DNA from: Paenibacillus mucilaginosus 3016
Lineage (GTDB): Bacteria > Bacillota > Bacilli > Paenibacillales > NBRC-103111
Direction: 5' to 3'
NCBI RefSeq assembly: GCF_000250655.1
Contig: NC_016935.1
Location: forward strand, 1,134,001 to 1,198,000
Length of the DNA: 64,000 nucleotides
Each line of letters opens with the position of its first letter. The stretch's first letter is position 1. The notes below the pieces were generated by a model that had not been told where the DNA came from, ran no database searches, and saw only the letters and a list, made by a program, of their open reading frames with translations. Both the position numbers and the translations under genes were made by a program. Shown here one piece after another: positions 34,476 through 43,378 of the stretch.

Positions 34476-34601
34476 CCGTCCCTTCCTCCCCCAAATGTAA
34501 CCCAAAGTATACTACCAAAGTCATCCAATGGGTAGTGTTTCCCGGACAGGCCGCCATGCTAGGGTTAAAAGGGAGATGCGAACCAGAGGAGGCAGAGAAA
34601 G

Positions 34602-36368
34602 ATGAGGATGTATACTACGAAGGATGAGGGTCTGGCCAGCCCGGCCGTCCGGACCGCCCTGCTGAAGGAGGACATTATCCCGGGCTCGGAGATCCTGCTG
34701 CGGACGCTGCTGCTCGAAGGGGTGGAATGCGTCTTCGGCTACCCGGGCGGCGCGCTTCTGTATATCTACGACGCCATGCACGGCAGCCGGCACTTCCGCC
34801 ATATTCTCACGCGGCACGAGCAGGGGGCGATTCATGCGGCGGACGGTTATGCCCGCTCCACCGGGCGGACCGGCGTCTGTCTGGCCACCTCGGGTCCGGG
34901 GGCGACGAACCTGGTCACAGGCATAGCTACGGCATATGCCGATTCGGTGCCGCTGGTGGTCATTACCGGCAATGTCGCCACCTCGCTCATTGGCACGGAC
35001 GCCTTCCAGGAGGCGGACATCATCGGCATGACCCAGCCGATCACCAAGCACAGCTACTTCGTCCGCCGGGCGGAGGACCTGGCGCAGACGCTGCGCTGCG
35101 CTTTCCACCTCGCGGGGACGGGGCGCAAGGGGCCGGTGCTCGTCGACATCCCGAAAGACGTCTCGGCGGAGCTGGCGGCGTTCCGCTATCCGGAAACGGT
35201 GGAGGTGCGCGGCTACGAGCCCTATCCGGAGCCGGATTCCGAGCGGATTGCGGAGCTGCTGGACGCCCTTGCTTGTGCGGAGCGGCCCCTCCTGCTGGCG
35301 GGGGGAGGCGCCGTGCGGTCGGGCGCGGAAGAGGCCCTGCTGGCGTTCGCCGGGCGGTCCGGTATCCCCGTGACGACCACGCTGCTCGGGCTGGCCGCCT
35401 TCCCCGGCGGGCATCCGCTGTGGCTCGGCATGCCGGGCATGCACGGCACGTATGCGGCCAACCGGGCGCTGCAGCACTGCGACCTGCTGATCTCCGCCGG
35501 CGCCCGCTTCGACGACCGCGTGACGATGAAGCTCGAAAGCTTTGCGCCCAAGGCTGAGGTAGCCCATATCGATCTGGATCCCGCGGAGGTGGGGAAGCTC
35601 GTTCCGGTGTCGATCCCCTTGATCGGGGATGTGCGATTGGTGCTCGAGGCGCTGCTTGATCGGATGCCGCAGCCGGCCGTGCAGACGCCGGCGAGAGAGG
35701 CCTGGCTCGCCCAGGTGCGCCGGTGGCAGGAGGAGCAGCCGCTGAAGTACACGGACTCGGACGCCGAGCTCAAGCCGCAGTATGTCATCGAGCTGCTGTC
35801 GAGGACCAGCGGCGGGGAGGCGATCGTCACCACCGACGTCGGACAGCACCAGATGTGGGCGGCGCAGTATTTTCGCCTGACGCGTCCCCGCTCCTTCCTC
35901 ACCTCGGGAGGCCTCGGTACGATGGGCTTCGGGTTCCCCTCGGCGATCGGAGCGCAGTTCGGCAGCCCCGGCCGGCTCGTCATCTCGATCAACGGGGACG
36001 GGGGCATGCAGATGTGCGCCCAGGAGCTCGCCGTCTGCGCCCTGCACGGGCTGCCGGTCAAGATTGCCGTGATCAACAACCGGACGCTGGGCATGATCCG
36101 CCAGTGGCAGGAGCTGATCTATGAGGGACGGTTCTCGCATATCGATCTGGCGGGCTCCCCCGATTTTGTCCTGCTGGCGGAAGCGTACGGGGTCAAGGCC
36201 TTCCGCGCTTCGAGCCGGGAGGAAGCCGATGAGGTGTGGAGGGCGGCCCTTGCGCATCCGGGACCGGTTCTCGTTGACTTTGTGGTGGCGAAGGAGGAGC
36301 TGGTCTACCCGATGATTCCGCAGGGACGGGGGCTGGACGACATGATTCTGGGAGGGGATGTCCAATGA
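34602..36368 (+). CDS. ilvB: acetolactate synthase large subunit
   Basis: 588 residues, ThDP enzyme: PYR domain with catalytic Glu in RHEQGAIHAADGYAR, central FAD-type domain (LLISAGARFDDRV), PP domain with GDGG...NN (INGDGGMQM ... VINN). It converts two pyruvates to acetolactate, or pyruvate plus 2-oxobutyrate, in branched-chain amino acid synthesis. AGAGGAGG upstream of the ATG. Coupled by ATGA overlap to ilvN, so this is the biosynthetic form rather than catabolic AlsS. ilvC and leu genes are not adjacent and no T-box leader is seen. Confidence 0.95.
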   Translation: MRMYTTKDEGLASPAVRTALLKEDIIPGSEILLRTLLLEGVECVFGYPGGALLYIYDAMHGSRHFRHILTRHEQGAIHAADGYARSTGRTGVCLATSGPGATNLVTGIATAYADSVPLVVITGNVATSLIGTDAFQEADIIGMTQPITKHSYFVRRAEDLAQTLRCAFHLAGTGRKGPVLVDIPKDVSAELAAFRYPETVEVRGYEPYPEPDSERIAELLDALACAERPLLLAGGGAVRSGAEEALLAFAGRSGIPVTTTLLGLAAFPGGHPLWLGMPGMHGTYAANRALQHCDLLISAGARFDDRVTMKLESFAPKAEVAHIDLDPAEVGKLVPVSIPLIGDVRLVLEALLDRMPQPAVQTPAREAWLAQVRRWQEEQPLKYTDSDAELKPQYVIELLSRTSGGEAIVTTDVGQHQMWAAQYFRLTRPRSFLTSGGLGTMGFGFPSAIGAQFGSPGRLVISINGDGGMQMCAQELAVCALHGLPVKIAVINNRTLGMIRQWQELIYEGRFSHIDLAGSPDFVLLAEAYGVKAFRASSREEADEVWRAALAHPGPVLVDFVVAKEELVYPMIPQGRGLDDMILGGDVQ

Positions 36369-36874
36369 GAAAATGTACGCTGTCGCTGACCGTCCAGGAC
36401 AGCCCGGGAGTGCTGCAGCGGATCGCGGGCCTGTTCGGACGCCGGGGCTATAATATGGACAGCATTACCGTAGGCGCCTCGGAAGAGGAGGGGACGGCGC
36501 GGGTCACGATTATTGTCCGCGAGGACGAGCGGAGCACGGAGCAGATCTGCCGGCAGCTCCGGAAGCTGATCGACGTGCTGGAGGTGAAGGAGCTCGGCCC
36601 CTCTTCCGGCGTGATCGGGAGGGAGCTCCTGCTCGTGAAGCTGCGTGCCGCTCCGGAGCAGCGCCCGGAGATCCTTGCGATGGCCGAGGCGTTCCGCTGC
36701 TCGGTCGTGGATGCCGGGCCGAACTCGCTGGTCCTGCAGTCAACCGGCGAGACCGAGAAGAATGACGCGTTCCTGCGGCTCGCCGGAGCCTACGGCATTC
36801 TGGAGGTGGCCCGCACGGGCGAAACCGCGATGTCCCGCGGGGAGAAAGAGGACGTGCGCCGTCTATCGTCCTGA
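36365..36874 (+). CDS. ilvN: acetolactate synthase small regulatory subunit
   Basis: 169 residues with an N-terminal ACT domain (LSLTVQDSPGVLQRIAGLFGRRGYNMDSITVG) and the IlvN/IlvH C-terminal domain (SGVIGRELLLVKL, AMAEAFRCSVVDAGPNSL). It activates IlvB and confers valine feedback inhibition. The start overlaps the ilvB stop (ATGA). A GC hairpin lies just after the stop but lacks a good T-run. Confidence 0.94.
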   Translation: MRKCTLSLTVQDSPGVLQRIAGLFGRRGYNMDSITVGASEEEGTARVTIIVREDERSTEQICRQLRKLIDVLEVKELGPSSGVIGRELLLVKLRAAPEQRPEILAMAEAFRCSVVDAGPNSLVLQSTGETEKNDAFLRLAGAYGILEVARTGETAMSRGEKEDVRRLSS

Positions 36875-37026
36875 TCCGCCGGCTGGGCCGGCGGTCCCGC
36901 TGCATGCTCCCTCTGCATCCCCCGGTGAGGCATACACGGCCTCTTTGTTTCCCTGTCCGGCAGCCAGTTGCATTTTCTGCTATAATGTTCTGACAAAGGA
37001 CGGGCAAAAAGGCGGGCGATGGATTC

Positions 37027-37389
37027 ATGGAGAAACTGGCGGGAGAAGCGTGCGACGACACGTGTCAAGGCACCTCCTCTTTGGATGAGCTCAAAGAGGG
37101 CATGATTCAGGAAGGGACGGCGGCCTCTCTGGCGGACGTGTTCAAGGCGCTCGGCGATCCCACCCGGGTCAAAATCATCTATGCGCTGCTCCAGCAGGAG
37201 CTCTGCGTACACGATATCACCCAGGTGCTGGACATGGGCCAGTCGGCCGTGTCGCACCAGCTGCGGTATCTGCGCAATCTGCGGATCGTCAAACGGCGCA
37301 AGGAAGGCAAGACGGTATTCTATTCGCTGGACGACGAGCATATCGAACAGATCTTCGTGCAGATGCTGAAGCATGTGAAGCACGGTTGA
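37027..37389 (+). CDS. ArsR/SmtB-family metal sensor, CzrA-like
   Basis: 120 residues; winged HTH (VFKALGDPTRVKIIYALL, recognition helix GQSAVSHQLRYLRNL, wing KRRKEGKTVFYSL). The C-terminal alpha-5 helix carries D-x-H-x10-H-x2-H (DEHIEQIF...KHVKH), the complete alpha-5 zinc/cobalt site of CzrA. The alpha-3 position reads ELCVHDI, with one Cys instead of the CxC of ArsR/CadC. It should derepress metal efflux or sequestration genes, yet no such gene is adjacent. Followed by a strong terminator. Confidence 0.9.
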   Translation: MEKLAGEACDDTCQGTSSLDELKEGMIQEGTAASLADVFKALGDPTRVKIIYALLQQELCVHDITQVLDMGQSAVSHQLRYLRNLRIVKRRKEGKTVFYSLDDEHIEQIFVQMLKHVKHG

Positions 37390-37446
37390 CGGCTTGAACT
37401 GCTGCAGGCTGCAGGAAGGCATACAGGGTACAGAGGATATTCCCGG

Positions 37447-37512
37447 CAGGGCCGGGGTACGGATTCGCGGTCAGATGACGACCGGGGGCCGGACCCCGGC
37501 CCTGTCTTTTTG
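37447..37512 (+). terminator. terminator after the CzrA-like gene
   Basis: CAGGGCCGGGGT / ACCCCGGCCCTG stem with a long, partly paired loop, followed by TCTTTTT. Confidence 0.85.
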
Positions 37513-37570
37513 GGACATATCCGTAAGTAACAACACGTATTAGCCCGTTACCGTTATCTGATAGGTTGGG

Positions 37571-37612
37571 TTAACGCGAATCGCCCTTACAAGGACGGCA
37601 TCGGCGTTTACC
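37571..37612 (+). repeat. dispersed ~45-bp intergenic element, copy B
   Basis: TTAACGCGAATCGCCC at the 5' end, AAGGACGGCATCGGC in the middle and GGCGTTTACC at the end; AACGC/GCGTT ends are complementary. Lies in the 305-bp gap between the CzrA-like gene and the convergent LysR gene; otherwise that gap holds only the terminator upstream. Confidence 0.6.
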
Positions 37613-37693
37613 ACCTCACCGCCGGCTGAGATTCAGCCTCGAGGTCAACGGCCCGGGTAGTACGTGCCACGGACCGCCAACGGCGCAGCACCC

Positions 37694-38605
37694 TTACCCG
37701 AGCGACCGCTGGGTTCGGTCCATGACACCTTGAATGTAGGTCTGCAGGACCTCTATGAACAGCTTGGCCGCCTGCCCCATGAACCTGTCCGTGCGGTAGA
37801 GGATGCAGATGTCCTGGCTCGGCGTCGGATTCAGCAGCTGGACGGCAGAGATCTGCTCGCGCTGGAGATGATCCAGCAGCAGGCGGGGGAGAATGCACGC
37901 CCCGATGCCCTGTTCGACCAGGGAGAGCAGCGTGGACAGGGTGGAGGTGACGATCGGGTTGTCGATCGAGATCCCCTGCTGCTGACAGCAGGAATGGATC
38001 ACCTTCGTGATCTGATGATCCGCACCGAACATCACCATCTTCAGCTGCTGCAGCTGTTCGAACGGAATCGCCTTCGCCTTGGCGGCCGGATGGTCCGACC
38101 GGATGGCCAGCGCAAACTCCTCATGGAACAAGGGGATGACGGCAATCCGGTCATCCGTTTTGTCGGGCACGGTGGTCACCCCGAGGTCCCGGGTCCCGGC
38201 CGCTACCTGCTCGTAGACATCCGTGCATTCCGTAACGCTGAGCGACAGCTTGGGATACTGTTTGTGAAAATCGACGAGCAGCGCGTCAAACAGCAGGTCG
38301 CCGTCTCCCGGGAGAATGCCGATGTCCAGCCTGCCGCCCTCCATGTGCTTCAGATCCCGGGTCGCCCCCCGGATATGATCGATGCGCTCGAAAATGAGCA
38401 GGCTCTGCTCCAATACGATCCGGCCCGCTTCCGTGAGCGCAATCCGCTTGCCTATGCGGTCGAATAGAGGCAGACCCAGCTCGTTCTCCAGGAATTTGAT
38501 CTGCTGGCTGAGGTTCGACTGTGTCGTGCAGAGATTCTCGGCCGCTCTGGAAAAATGCATCTCCTTGCATACCGCGGCAAAATATTCAAGCTGTCTAAGC
38601 TCCAT
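37694..38605 (-). CDS. LysR-family transcriptional regulator
   Basis: 303 residues from the ATG at 38605 (AAGGAG 8 nt upstream). Typical LysR HTH (LRQLEYFAAVCKEMHFSRAA, TTQSNLSQQIKFLENELG) and effector domain with LDIGILPG, LALAIRSDHP and GIGACILPRL. Resembles CynR/YwbI-like regulators in length and layout. The divergent neighbour is a DinB-family gene, a possible target along with an autoregulated promoter in the 200-bp gap. Confidence 0.92.
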   Translation of the reverse strand: MELRQLEYFAAVCKEMHFSRAAENLCTTQSNLSQQIKFLENELGLPLFDRIGKRIALTEAGRIVLEQSLLIFERIDHIRGATRDLKHMEGGRLDIGILPGDGDLLFDALLVDFHKQYPKLSLSVTECTDVYEQVAAGTRDLGVTTVPDKTDDRIAVIPLFHEEFALAIRSDHPAAKAKAIPFEQLQQLKMVMFGADHQITKVIHSCCQQQGISIDNPIVTSTLSTLLSLVEQGIGACILPRLLLDHLQREQISAVQLLNPTPSQDICILYRTDRFMGQAAKLFIEVLQTYIQGVMDRTQRSLG

Positions 38606-38805
38606 TCCTCGGGCTCCTTCCTGCTCACTTCGCTTCTTCTCCATTATAAAGGCGGATCGCCCCCAATCCCAGGTTTTTCCTGAGCTTCATTACTGAAACC
38701 GATTCTTATCATCGGAATTACGTGATTGCTGCCCGGGCAGGGGGAAGGTAATCTTAGGTTACGAAAGCGGATCACCAACTACCACTAAATCAGGAGGGAT
38801 TTACC

Positions 38806-39273
38806 ATGACGACCCAAGCGATATTCCACACCGCCAAAGTACTGCGTCAGATTGCGATCGGGCAGCTTCAGGGAGCCGAGGAGGAGAAGTTCGATGTGCA
38901 GCCTGAGGGATTCAGCAATACCGTCCGCTGGAATGCCGGCCATATGATTTATTTCCTGGATAAGTTCTCCACCCTCAGCTTCGGTACCCCGTCCGCCGTC
39001 CCGGATTCGTATGAGGCGTTCTTTACCTCCGGAACCAAGCCCTCCGATTGGACGCAGACTCCTCCGTCGAAGGAAGAGCTGCTCGGGCAGCTGTCGGCGC
39101 AGCTCACCCGCCTGTCCGAATGGACACCCGAGCTGCTGGAGCGTGAGCTGCCGTCTCCGGTGACCATGGGACCGTTCCAGTTTGGCACCGCCGCCGAGCT
39201 GTTCAACTTTGGCTTGATACACGATGCGATTCACCTTGGAGTCGTGAAAAGCCAGCTCCGTGCGATTCAGTAA
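38806..39273 (+). CDS. DinB-family protein
   Basis: 155 residues, four-helix-bundle DinB/YfiT-like fold with metal-ligand-type His residues in WNAGHMIYFLDK and FGLIHDAIHLGVV. Such proteins are often thiol-dependent transferases or detoxification enzymes; activity here is undefined. AGGAGGG precedes the ATG. Divergent from the LysR gene. Confidence 0.85.
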   Translation: MTTQAIFHTAKVLRQIAIGQLQGAEEEKFDVQPEGFSNTVRWNAGHMIYFLDKFSTLSFGTPSAVPDSYEAFFTSGTKPSDWTQTPPSKEELLGQLSAQLTRLSEWTPELLERELPSPVTMGPFQFGTAAELFNFGLIHDAIHLGVVKSQLRAIQ

Positions 39274-39390
39274 GTTCTCGGGTGGTTAGCCGGCAGATGA
39301 GATCTCCCGCTTCCCGGGATGAATCAGGGCCGGTCCGCATACCTTGTAAGGTAGGCAGGCCGCCTCTGCGGCCGGGAAGGGGGAAGCCGG

Positions 39391-40143
39391 ATGCTGAGGC
39401 GCCGCTGGAAGAGCAGCCCGTCGGGACGCACCCGGACGAAGCGCAATCTTCTGATTGCCCTTGCCGTGACCCTGCTGCTCCTGCTGCAGCTCTTTCTCTA
39501 CCTCGAGAGGAATCTGAACCCGCCTCTTGCCGCACTGGCGAAGGTCCGGATGAAGCAGATGGCCACGGAAACCTTGAACGGCGCGATCTCCGAGCAGATT
39601 GCGATGAAGACGAGCTTCGATCGGCTCATGGAGTGGAAGACCGACCGGAACGGCAAGGTCACCGCCTTCATGCTGAACACGGCGGAGAACCTGCGGATTA
39701 CCGGGGACACCGTGCGCGTCGTGCAGCAGCAGCTGGAGCGGATTGCGTCCATGCCGGAGGAGATTCCGCTCGGGCAGGCGATGCGATCGCCGCTGCTCGC
39801 CTCCTTCGGGCCGGATATCCCCATCCGCCTGGAGCCGGCCGGTTCGGCCAAGGTGGACCTCAGCACGCGGCACCAGAATGCGGGGATCAATATGGTGCTC
39901 GTGGAGGTATTCATCCGCATCCGGGTCGAGGTCAGCATCATTATTCCGTTCGATACCGTACCGGAGGTGGTTGAGACGGAGATTCCGATCTCTTACTCGC
40001 TGGTTGTGGGGGATGTGCCCACGTACTATTTTGACGGCAAAGGCAATCCTGTCGGCGGAACGAATGGGCCTGCGCCGGGACTTACGGTGCCGAACCTGAA
40101 TCTGCTGCCCAAGGGAGCCCCGGCGGAATCGGCGGGAGGCTGA
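39391..40143 (+). CDS. yunB: sporulation protein YunB
   Basis: 250 residues. Basic N terminus, one membrane helix (~21-38, LLIALAVTLLLLLQLFLYL), then the YunB domain (AKVRMKQMATETLN, GKVTAFMLNT, RHQNAGINMVLVEVF, IPISYSLVVGDVPTYYF). YunB is under mother-cell sporulation control in B. subtilis; exact function unknown. As in B. subtilis, it sits near a LytH-type peptidase and lipA. Confidence 0.92.
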   Translation: MLRRRWKSSPSGRTRTKRNLLIALAVTLLLLLQLFLYLERNLNPPLAALAKVRMKQMATETLNGAISEQIAMKTSFDRLMEWKTDRNGKVTAFMLNTAENLRITGDTVRVVQQQLERIASMPEEIPLGQAMRSPLLASFGPDIPIRLEPAGSAKVDLSTRHQNAGINMVLVEVFIRIRVEVSIIIPFDTVPEVVETEIPISYSLVVGDVPTYYFDGKGNPVGGTNGPAPGLTVPNLNLLPKGAPAESAGG

Positions 40144-40267
40144 TACGGACGGATGTTTCTTCCTCCCGCAGGCTTCGCAGGGAGCCCGAGCCCGCAGCAT
40201 CTGCGTTCCGGAAGGTGTGGTGTGATAGCCGCCGCTGCCATGTCGGCGGCGGACGTGCCGAAGCGAA

Positions 40268-40297
40268 GAGCCCCGTGATCGCTCACGGGGCTCTTGA
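40268..40297 (+). terminator. terminator after yunB
   Basis: Perfect 11-bp stem GAGCCCCGTGA / TCACGGGGCTC with TCGC loop, followed by TTGATT. Confidence 0.8.
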
Positions 40298-40307
40298 TTC
40301 TCTGATA

Positions 40308-40349
40308 TTTTAATTCGTCCTTAAAAGGCCGGCATTGGCGTTTATCTCA
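40308..40349 (+). repeat. dispersed ~45-bp intergenic element, copy C
   Basis: TTTTAATTCGTCCTTAAAAGG, then CCGGCATTGGCGTTTATCTC. It shares TCGTCC-TTA-A, GGC-N3-GGCGTTTATC with copies A, B, D and E but has a degenerate 5' end. Lies between the convergent yunB and lytH-like genes. Confidence 0.55.
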
Positions 40350-40363
40350 AAGCTGTGCCTGTA

Positions 40364-41416
40364 TTACTTGCGGCGCCGCAGCCGTTCTTCCCGCTCCCAC
40401 TTGCGCAGGTGCGGATAAGGGTCGAACGACCAGTCGGACAGCCCGTTATCCCGGTATAAGCCGTAATGCAGATGGGGCGGGAATTTGCCCGAGGTGCCGG
40501 GCTTGCCGTACCCGGAACTGCCGACCCAGCCGATCACCTGGCCCGGCTTCACGATCTCGCCCGGCTTGACTTCCTTTTTGTTAAAGCCGGAGAGGTGCGC
40601 ATAGTAGTGGTATACATTGTTCAGGTCGCGGATTCCTATCCGCCAGCCTCCGTACGGATTCCAGCCCATGATCTCGACAATGCCGTAGGTCGCGCTGCGG
40701 ACCGGCACGCCGTGACCGGCGAAGATATCGGTGCCTTCATGGATCCGGTAGCCGCCCCAGCCCCGGCTGGCTCCCCAGGTGCTCCGGTAGGAGTAGTCCG
40801 CGCCGAGCGGCATCACGAAGCAGTGCTCGTGAAGCTCCAGGGTATCAAAAGCGGCATAGATCCGCGCGAACTGGGTGATCCGGTCCACGCTCCGGCTGTT
40901 CTGGTAGTACTCCCAGAGGCCGATGCGGAGGTCGTCCTCTGCGGTCCCCTGCTGCTGAAGGTAGGAGGCCATGGAGAACAGGCGGTCGATATCGCTGGTG
41001 CGGTCGGCGAGCCCGTCGCCGTCGCCGTCCCGGCCGCGGCCGCCGAAGAAGCGGATGCTCTCGGGATTTTTGTCCTCGTGATCCGGATTCATCACACCGC
41101 CCCACTGCAGGTCGGTGTAATGAATCGCGATCCTGCCGTCCGGCGCCGGCCGCTTCTTCGCCAGATTCAAGGTGCGTTCGTACTGGTCCACGGCCGCCAA
41201 GTAATACCACGGAATGCCGGTCAGCGTACTGACCTTGTCGAACAGATCCCTGCGTTCGGCGAACATGGCTTTCATCCCGCCCCCGGCTTCGGGCTTGGCG
41301 GCCGAAGGGGCCTTGGCGGGCGCGCCGGCCCAGGCGTTCTCCGCTCCAAGCACGAGCCCGAGGAGCAGTGTGCCGGTCAGTACCGCAGCGCAGGCCCTGG
41401 TATGGATTGCCGTCAT
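40364..41416 (-). CDS. lytH: M23 peptidase, LytH-like sporulation endopeptidase
   Basis: 350 residues with a signal peptide (to ~residue 30). N-terminal lysozyme-like helical region (TGIPWYYLAAVDQYERT), then a LytM/M23 domain with zinc ligands in RIHEGTDIFA and PHLHYGLY, plus VGSSGYGKPG. B. subtilis LytH is an L-Ala-D-Glu endopeptidase that shapes cortex peptidoglycan and lies next to yunB and lipA, as here. AAGGAGGAAG upstream of the ATG. Confidence 0.82.
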   Translation of the reverse strand: MTAIHTRACAAVLTGTLLLGLVLGAENAWAGAPAKAPSAAKPEAGGGMKAMFAERRDLFDKVSTLTGIPWYYLAAVDQYERTLNLAKKRPAPDGRIAIHYTDLQWGGVMNPDHEDKNPESIRFFGGRGRDGDGDGLADRTSDIDRLFSMASYLQQQGTAEDDLRIGLWEYYQNSRSVDRITQFARIYAAFDTLELHEHCFVMPLGADYSYRSTWGASRGWGGYRIHEGTDIFAGHGVPVRSATYGIVEIMGWNPYGGWRIGIRDLNNVYHYYAHLSGFNKKEVKPGEIVKPGQVIGWVGSSGYGKPGTSGKFPPHLHYGLYRDNGLSDWSFDPYPHLRKWEREERLRRRK

Positions 41417-41676
41417 AGGTAAGCTTCCTCCTTCTGCTGGTCACGGATGCTTTGGCCGGCAGCTGTGCCGGATGGGCTCTGCCGGGAGGGGAGCCATCCG
41501 GTGCAGCAGCGCCCGACCCGGCTGCCGTAAGGGTACATTTCAATCCTTGGGGAGATGTCCAGCATCCCGCCGCAGGTGTTCATTCTTGGATAAGTCGCAT
41601 GTGGGTAGGATGCACGCAGGGCCGGCTTTTTATCCATAGGGGAGTCTGCTATGATGAGGGCTGGGAGGGATGCGGC

Positions 41677-42162
41677 ATGGGTTTCGAGCACCGTGAGGAG
41701 CATGTCGATGAGGGCATGCTGATGATCCAGGCGAACCTGGACGATATGAATCCGGAGATCACTTCGTATGTAACCGACCTGCTGTTCGAGCAGGGGGCGC
41801 ACGATGTGTTTTGGATACCGATCATTATGAAAAAAGGGCGCCCCGGCGTCATGCTCAATGTCCTGACGGACGAGGCGTCGGCGGGCCGGATGGAGACGGT
41901 CATCTTCCGGGAGACGACGACGCTCGGGCTGCGGTACGGCCGCATGGCCTGCCACCGCCTGGGACGCAGCTTCCACGAGATCGAGACGCCTTGGGGAACC
42001 GTCTCCGTCAAGGCCGGCTTCCACCGGGGAGAGCTGGTCCAGTTCGCGCCCGAGTTCAAGGACTGCGAACGGGCGGCGAAAGCCGGAGGCGTACCTCTGA
42101 AGCGGGTCTATGACGAAGTGCGGCTTCGCTTCCTGCAGCAGGCTGCAGGCGGGCCGGATTGA
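41677..42162 (+). CDS. larC2: LarC2, C-terminal part of the nickel insertion protein
   Basis: 161 residues from ATG 41677 (GGGAGG upstream). Matches the LarC C-terminal domain: MIQANLDDMNPEITSYVTD, FWIPIIMKKGRPGVMLNVL, FRETTTLGLRYGR. LarC inserts nickel into the pyridinium-bis-thiocarboxylate cofactor (CTP-dependent cyclometallase). In Lactiplantibacillus the two halves are joined by ribosomal frameshifting. Here this half is a separate gene on the opposite strand, ending 175 bp from the end of larC1. A hairpin terminator lies between them. Confidence 0.9.
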   Translation: MGFEHREEHVDEGMLMIQANLDDMNPEITSYVTDLLFEQGAHDVFWIPIIMKKGRPGVMLNVLTDEASAGRMETVIFRETTTLGLRYGRMACHRLGRSFHEIETPWGTVSVKAGFHRGELVQFAPEFKDCERAAKAGGVPLKRVYDEVRLRFLQQAAGGPD

Positions 42163-42186
42163 CCGGCCCCAGGTGCATCAGCATAC

Positions 42187-42225
42187 GCAAAGAAGCGGCT
42201 CCCCGGCGGGAAGCCGCTTCTTTGC
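42187..42225. terminator. bidirectional terminator between larC2 and larC1
   Basis: Perfect 14-bp stem GCAAAGAAGCGGCT / AGCCGCTTCTTTGC, 11-nt loop. The following ~110 bp up to the larC1 stop contain no recognisable feature. Confidence 0.85.
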
Positions 42226-42337
42226 TGATATAGGGGCCATCCTCATTGGCACGCAGCGGAGCCGCCGGAATAACCCCTGGTGATATGCTGCCGGTCCTTC
42301 GCCACTTCCCGTGCGCCGGCCGCCGGCCTTCCGCCGT

Positions 42338-43378
42338 CTAATGCCGGTGGGTCTCCGGCTTCGGATCCCGGCCCTCATGGATATGCTCGGCCGGATGGCA
42401 GTGAGGATGAGCAGGAGCATGCGTATGCGTATGATCATGGGAATGATGCTCATGACCGTGCTCGTGAGGATGGTCGTGACCATGCTCATGATGATGCTCA
42501 TGGGAATGTCCGTGGGAATGCTCATGATGGTGGTCATGCGCATGCGTATGACCGTGGTGATGGTGGTCCGGATCCTGGTGGTGATGGTGATGATGATCGT
42601 GCTCGTGATGGATTTCCTCATGATGCACGTGGTATTTGTTCAGGTACGGGTCGGACTGGCCCACCACTACGCGAAGCACGTTCGGCTGGTTGGGCAGGTC
42701 GCGGGTGCCCGCTCCGTAGCCGATCGTCTCGACGATCATCGGCGGCAGGCTCTTCGCGAACTCATCCACGAGGCCGGCGACAATGCCTGCGCCCGTCGGC
42801 GTCGTCATCTCCAGCGCATGGGAGGTAGGCAGGATCGGAAGGCCCCGCATCATCTCCAGCGTGGCCGGTGCCGGCACGGGATAGATCCCGTGGTCGCAGT
42901 GGACGGTGCCGGAGCCGAGCGGCACGGCGGACGAGAGGATTTTCTCGATCCGCAGGGAGTCGATCGCCAGCGCCGTGCCGATGACATCGACAATCGAATC
43001 GATGGCTCCGACCTCATGGAAGTGGACCTTCTCAATCGGAATGTTGTGAATCTTCGCTTCCGCCACGCCGATCTTCTCGAAGATCGAGAGGCTGAGCTTG
43101 ACGACCCGGTCGTTGAAGCCGGCGCCTTCGATCATCCGTACGATCTCCGAATAGTGCCGATGCTGCTTCGGCGGGGTATTCGGATCGAGCAGCACATCCA
43201 TCTTCAAGGACGAGATGCCGCGCTTGTTGACCCGCTTCCACTCGAGCGAGAAAGGCTCGATCTTGATGCGGCGCAGTTCTTCCTCAATGTATTCCCTGTC
43301 GGCTCCCGCATCGACGAGAGCGCCAAGCGTCATGTCTCCGCTGATGCCGGAGAAGCAATCGAGATACAGTAGTTTCAT
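42338..43378 (-). CDS. larC1: LarC1, N-terminal part of the nickel insertion protein, with long His-rich tail
   Basis: 346 residues. Residues 1-~250 are the LarC1 domain ([52 protein letters not shown]). The last ~95 residues are about half histidine, interleaved with Asp, Glu and Gly, far longer than usual His stretches, and probably bind nickel. The start overlaps the larB stop (ATGA). The gene stops after the tail and is not followed by larC2 on this strand, so the usual frameshift product cannot form. Confidence 0.93.
   Translation of the reverse strand: MKLLYLDCFSGISGDMTLGALVDAGADREYIEEELRRIKIEPFSLEWKRVNKRGISSLKMDVLLDPNTPPKQHRHYSEIVRMIEGAGFNDRVVKLSLSIFEKIGVAEAKIHNIPIEKVHFHEVGAIDSIVDVIGTALAIDSLRIEKILSSAVPLGSGTVHCDHGIYPVPAPATLEMMRGLPILPTSHALEMTTPTGAGIVAGLVDEFAKSLPPMIVETIGYGAGTRDLPNQPNVLRVVVGQSDPYLNKYHVHHEEIHHEHDHHHHHHQDPDHHHHGHTHAHDHHHEHSHGHSHEHHHEHGHDHPHEHGHEHHSHDHTHTHAPAHPHCHPAEHIHEGRDPKPETHRH

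Noticed and set aside
32592..34535. 647-residue frame antisense to the LuxR-type regulator
   Set aside because: Arg/Gly/Gln-rich shadow with no start signal or domain.
34506..34601. Possible T-box or attenuator before ilvB
   Set aside because: Too short and lacks the T-box consensus.
42230..42337. Searched for a remnant larC2 or frameshift site after larC1
   Set aside because: No residual LarC2 similarity or slippery sequence is seen; the only larC2 is on the other strand.
42338..42640. Repetitive DNA with short CAT/ATG units, at first sight CRISPR- or satellite-like
   Set aside because: It encodes the His-rich tail of LarC1 in frame; no spacer structure.
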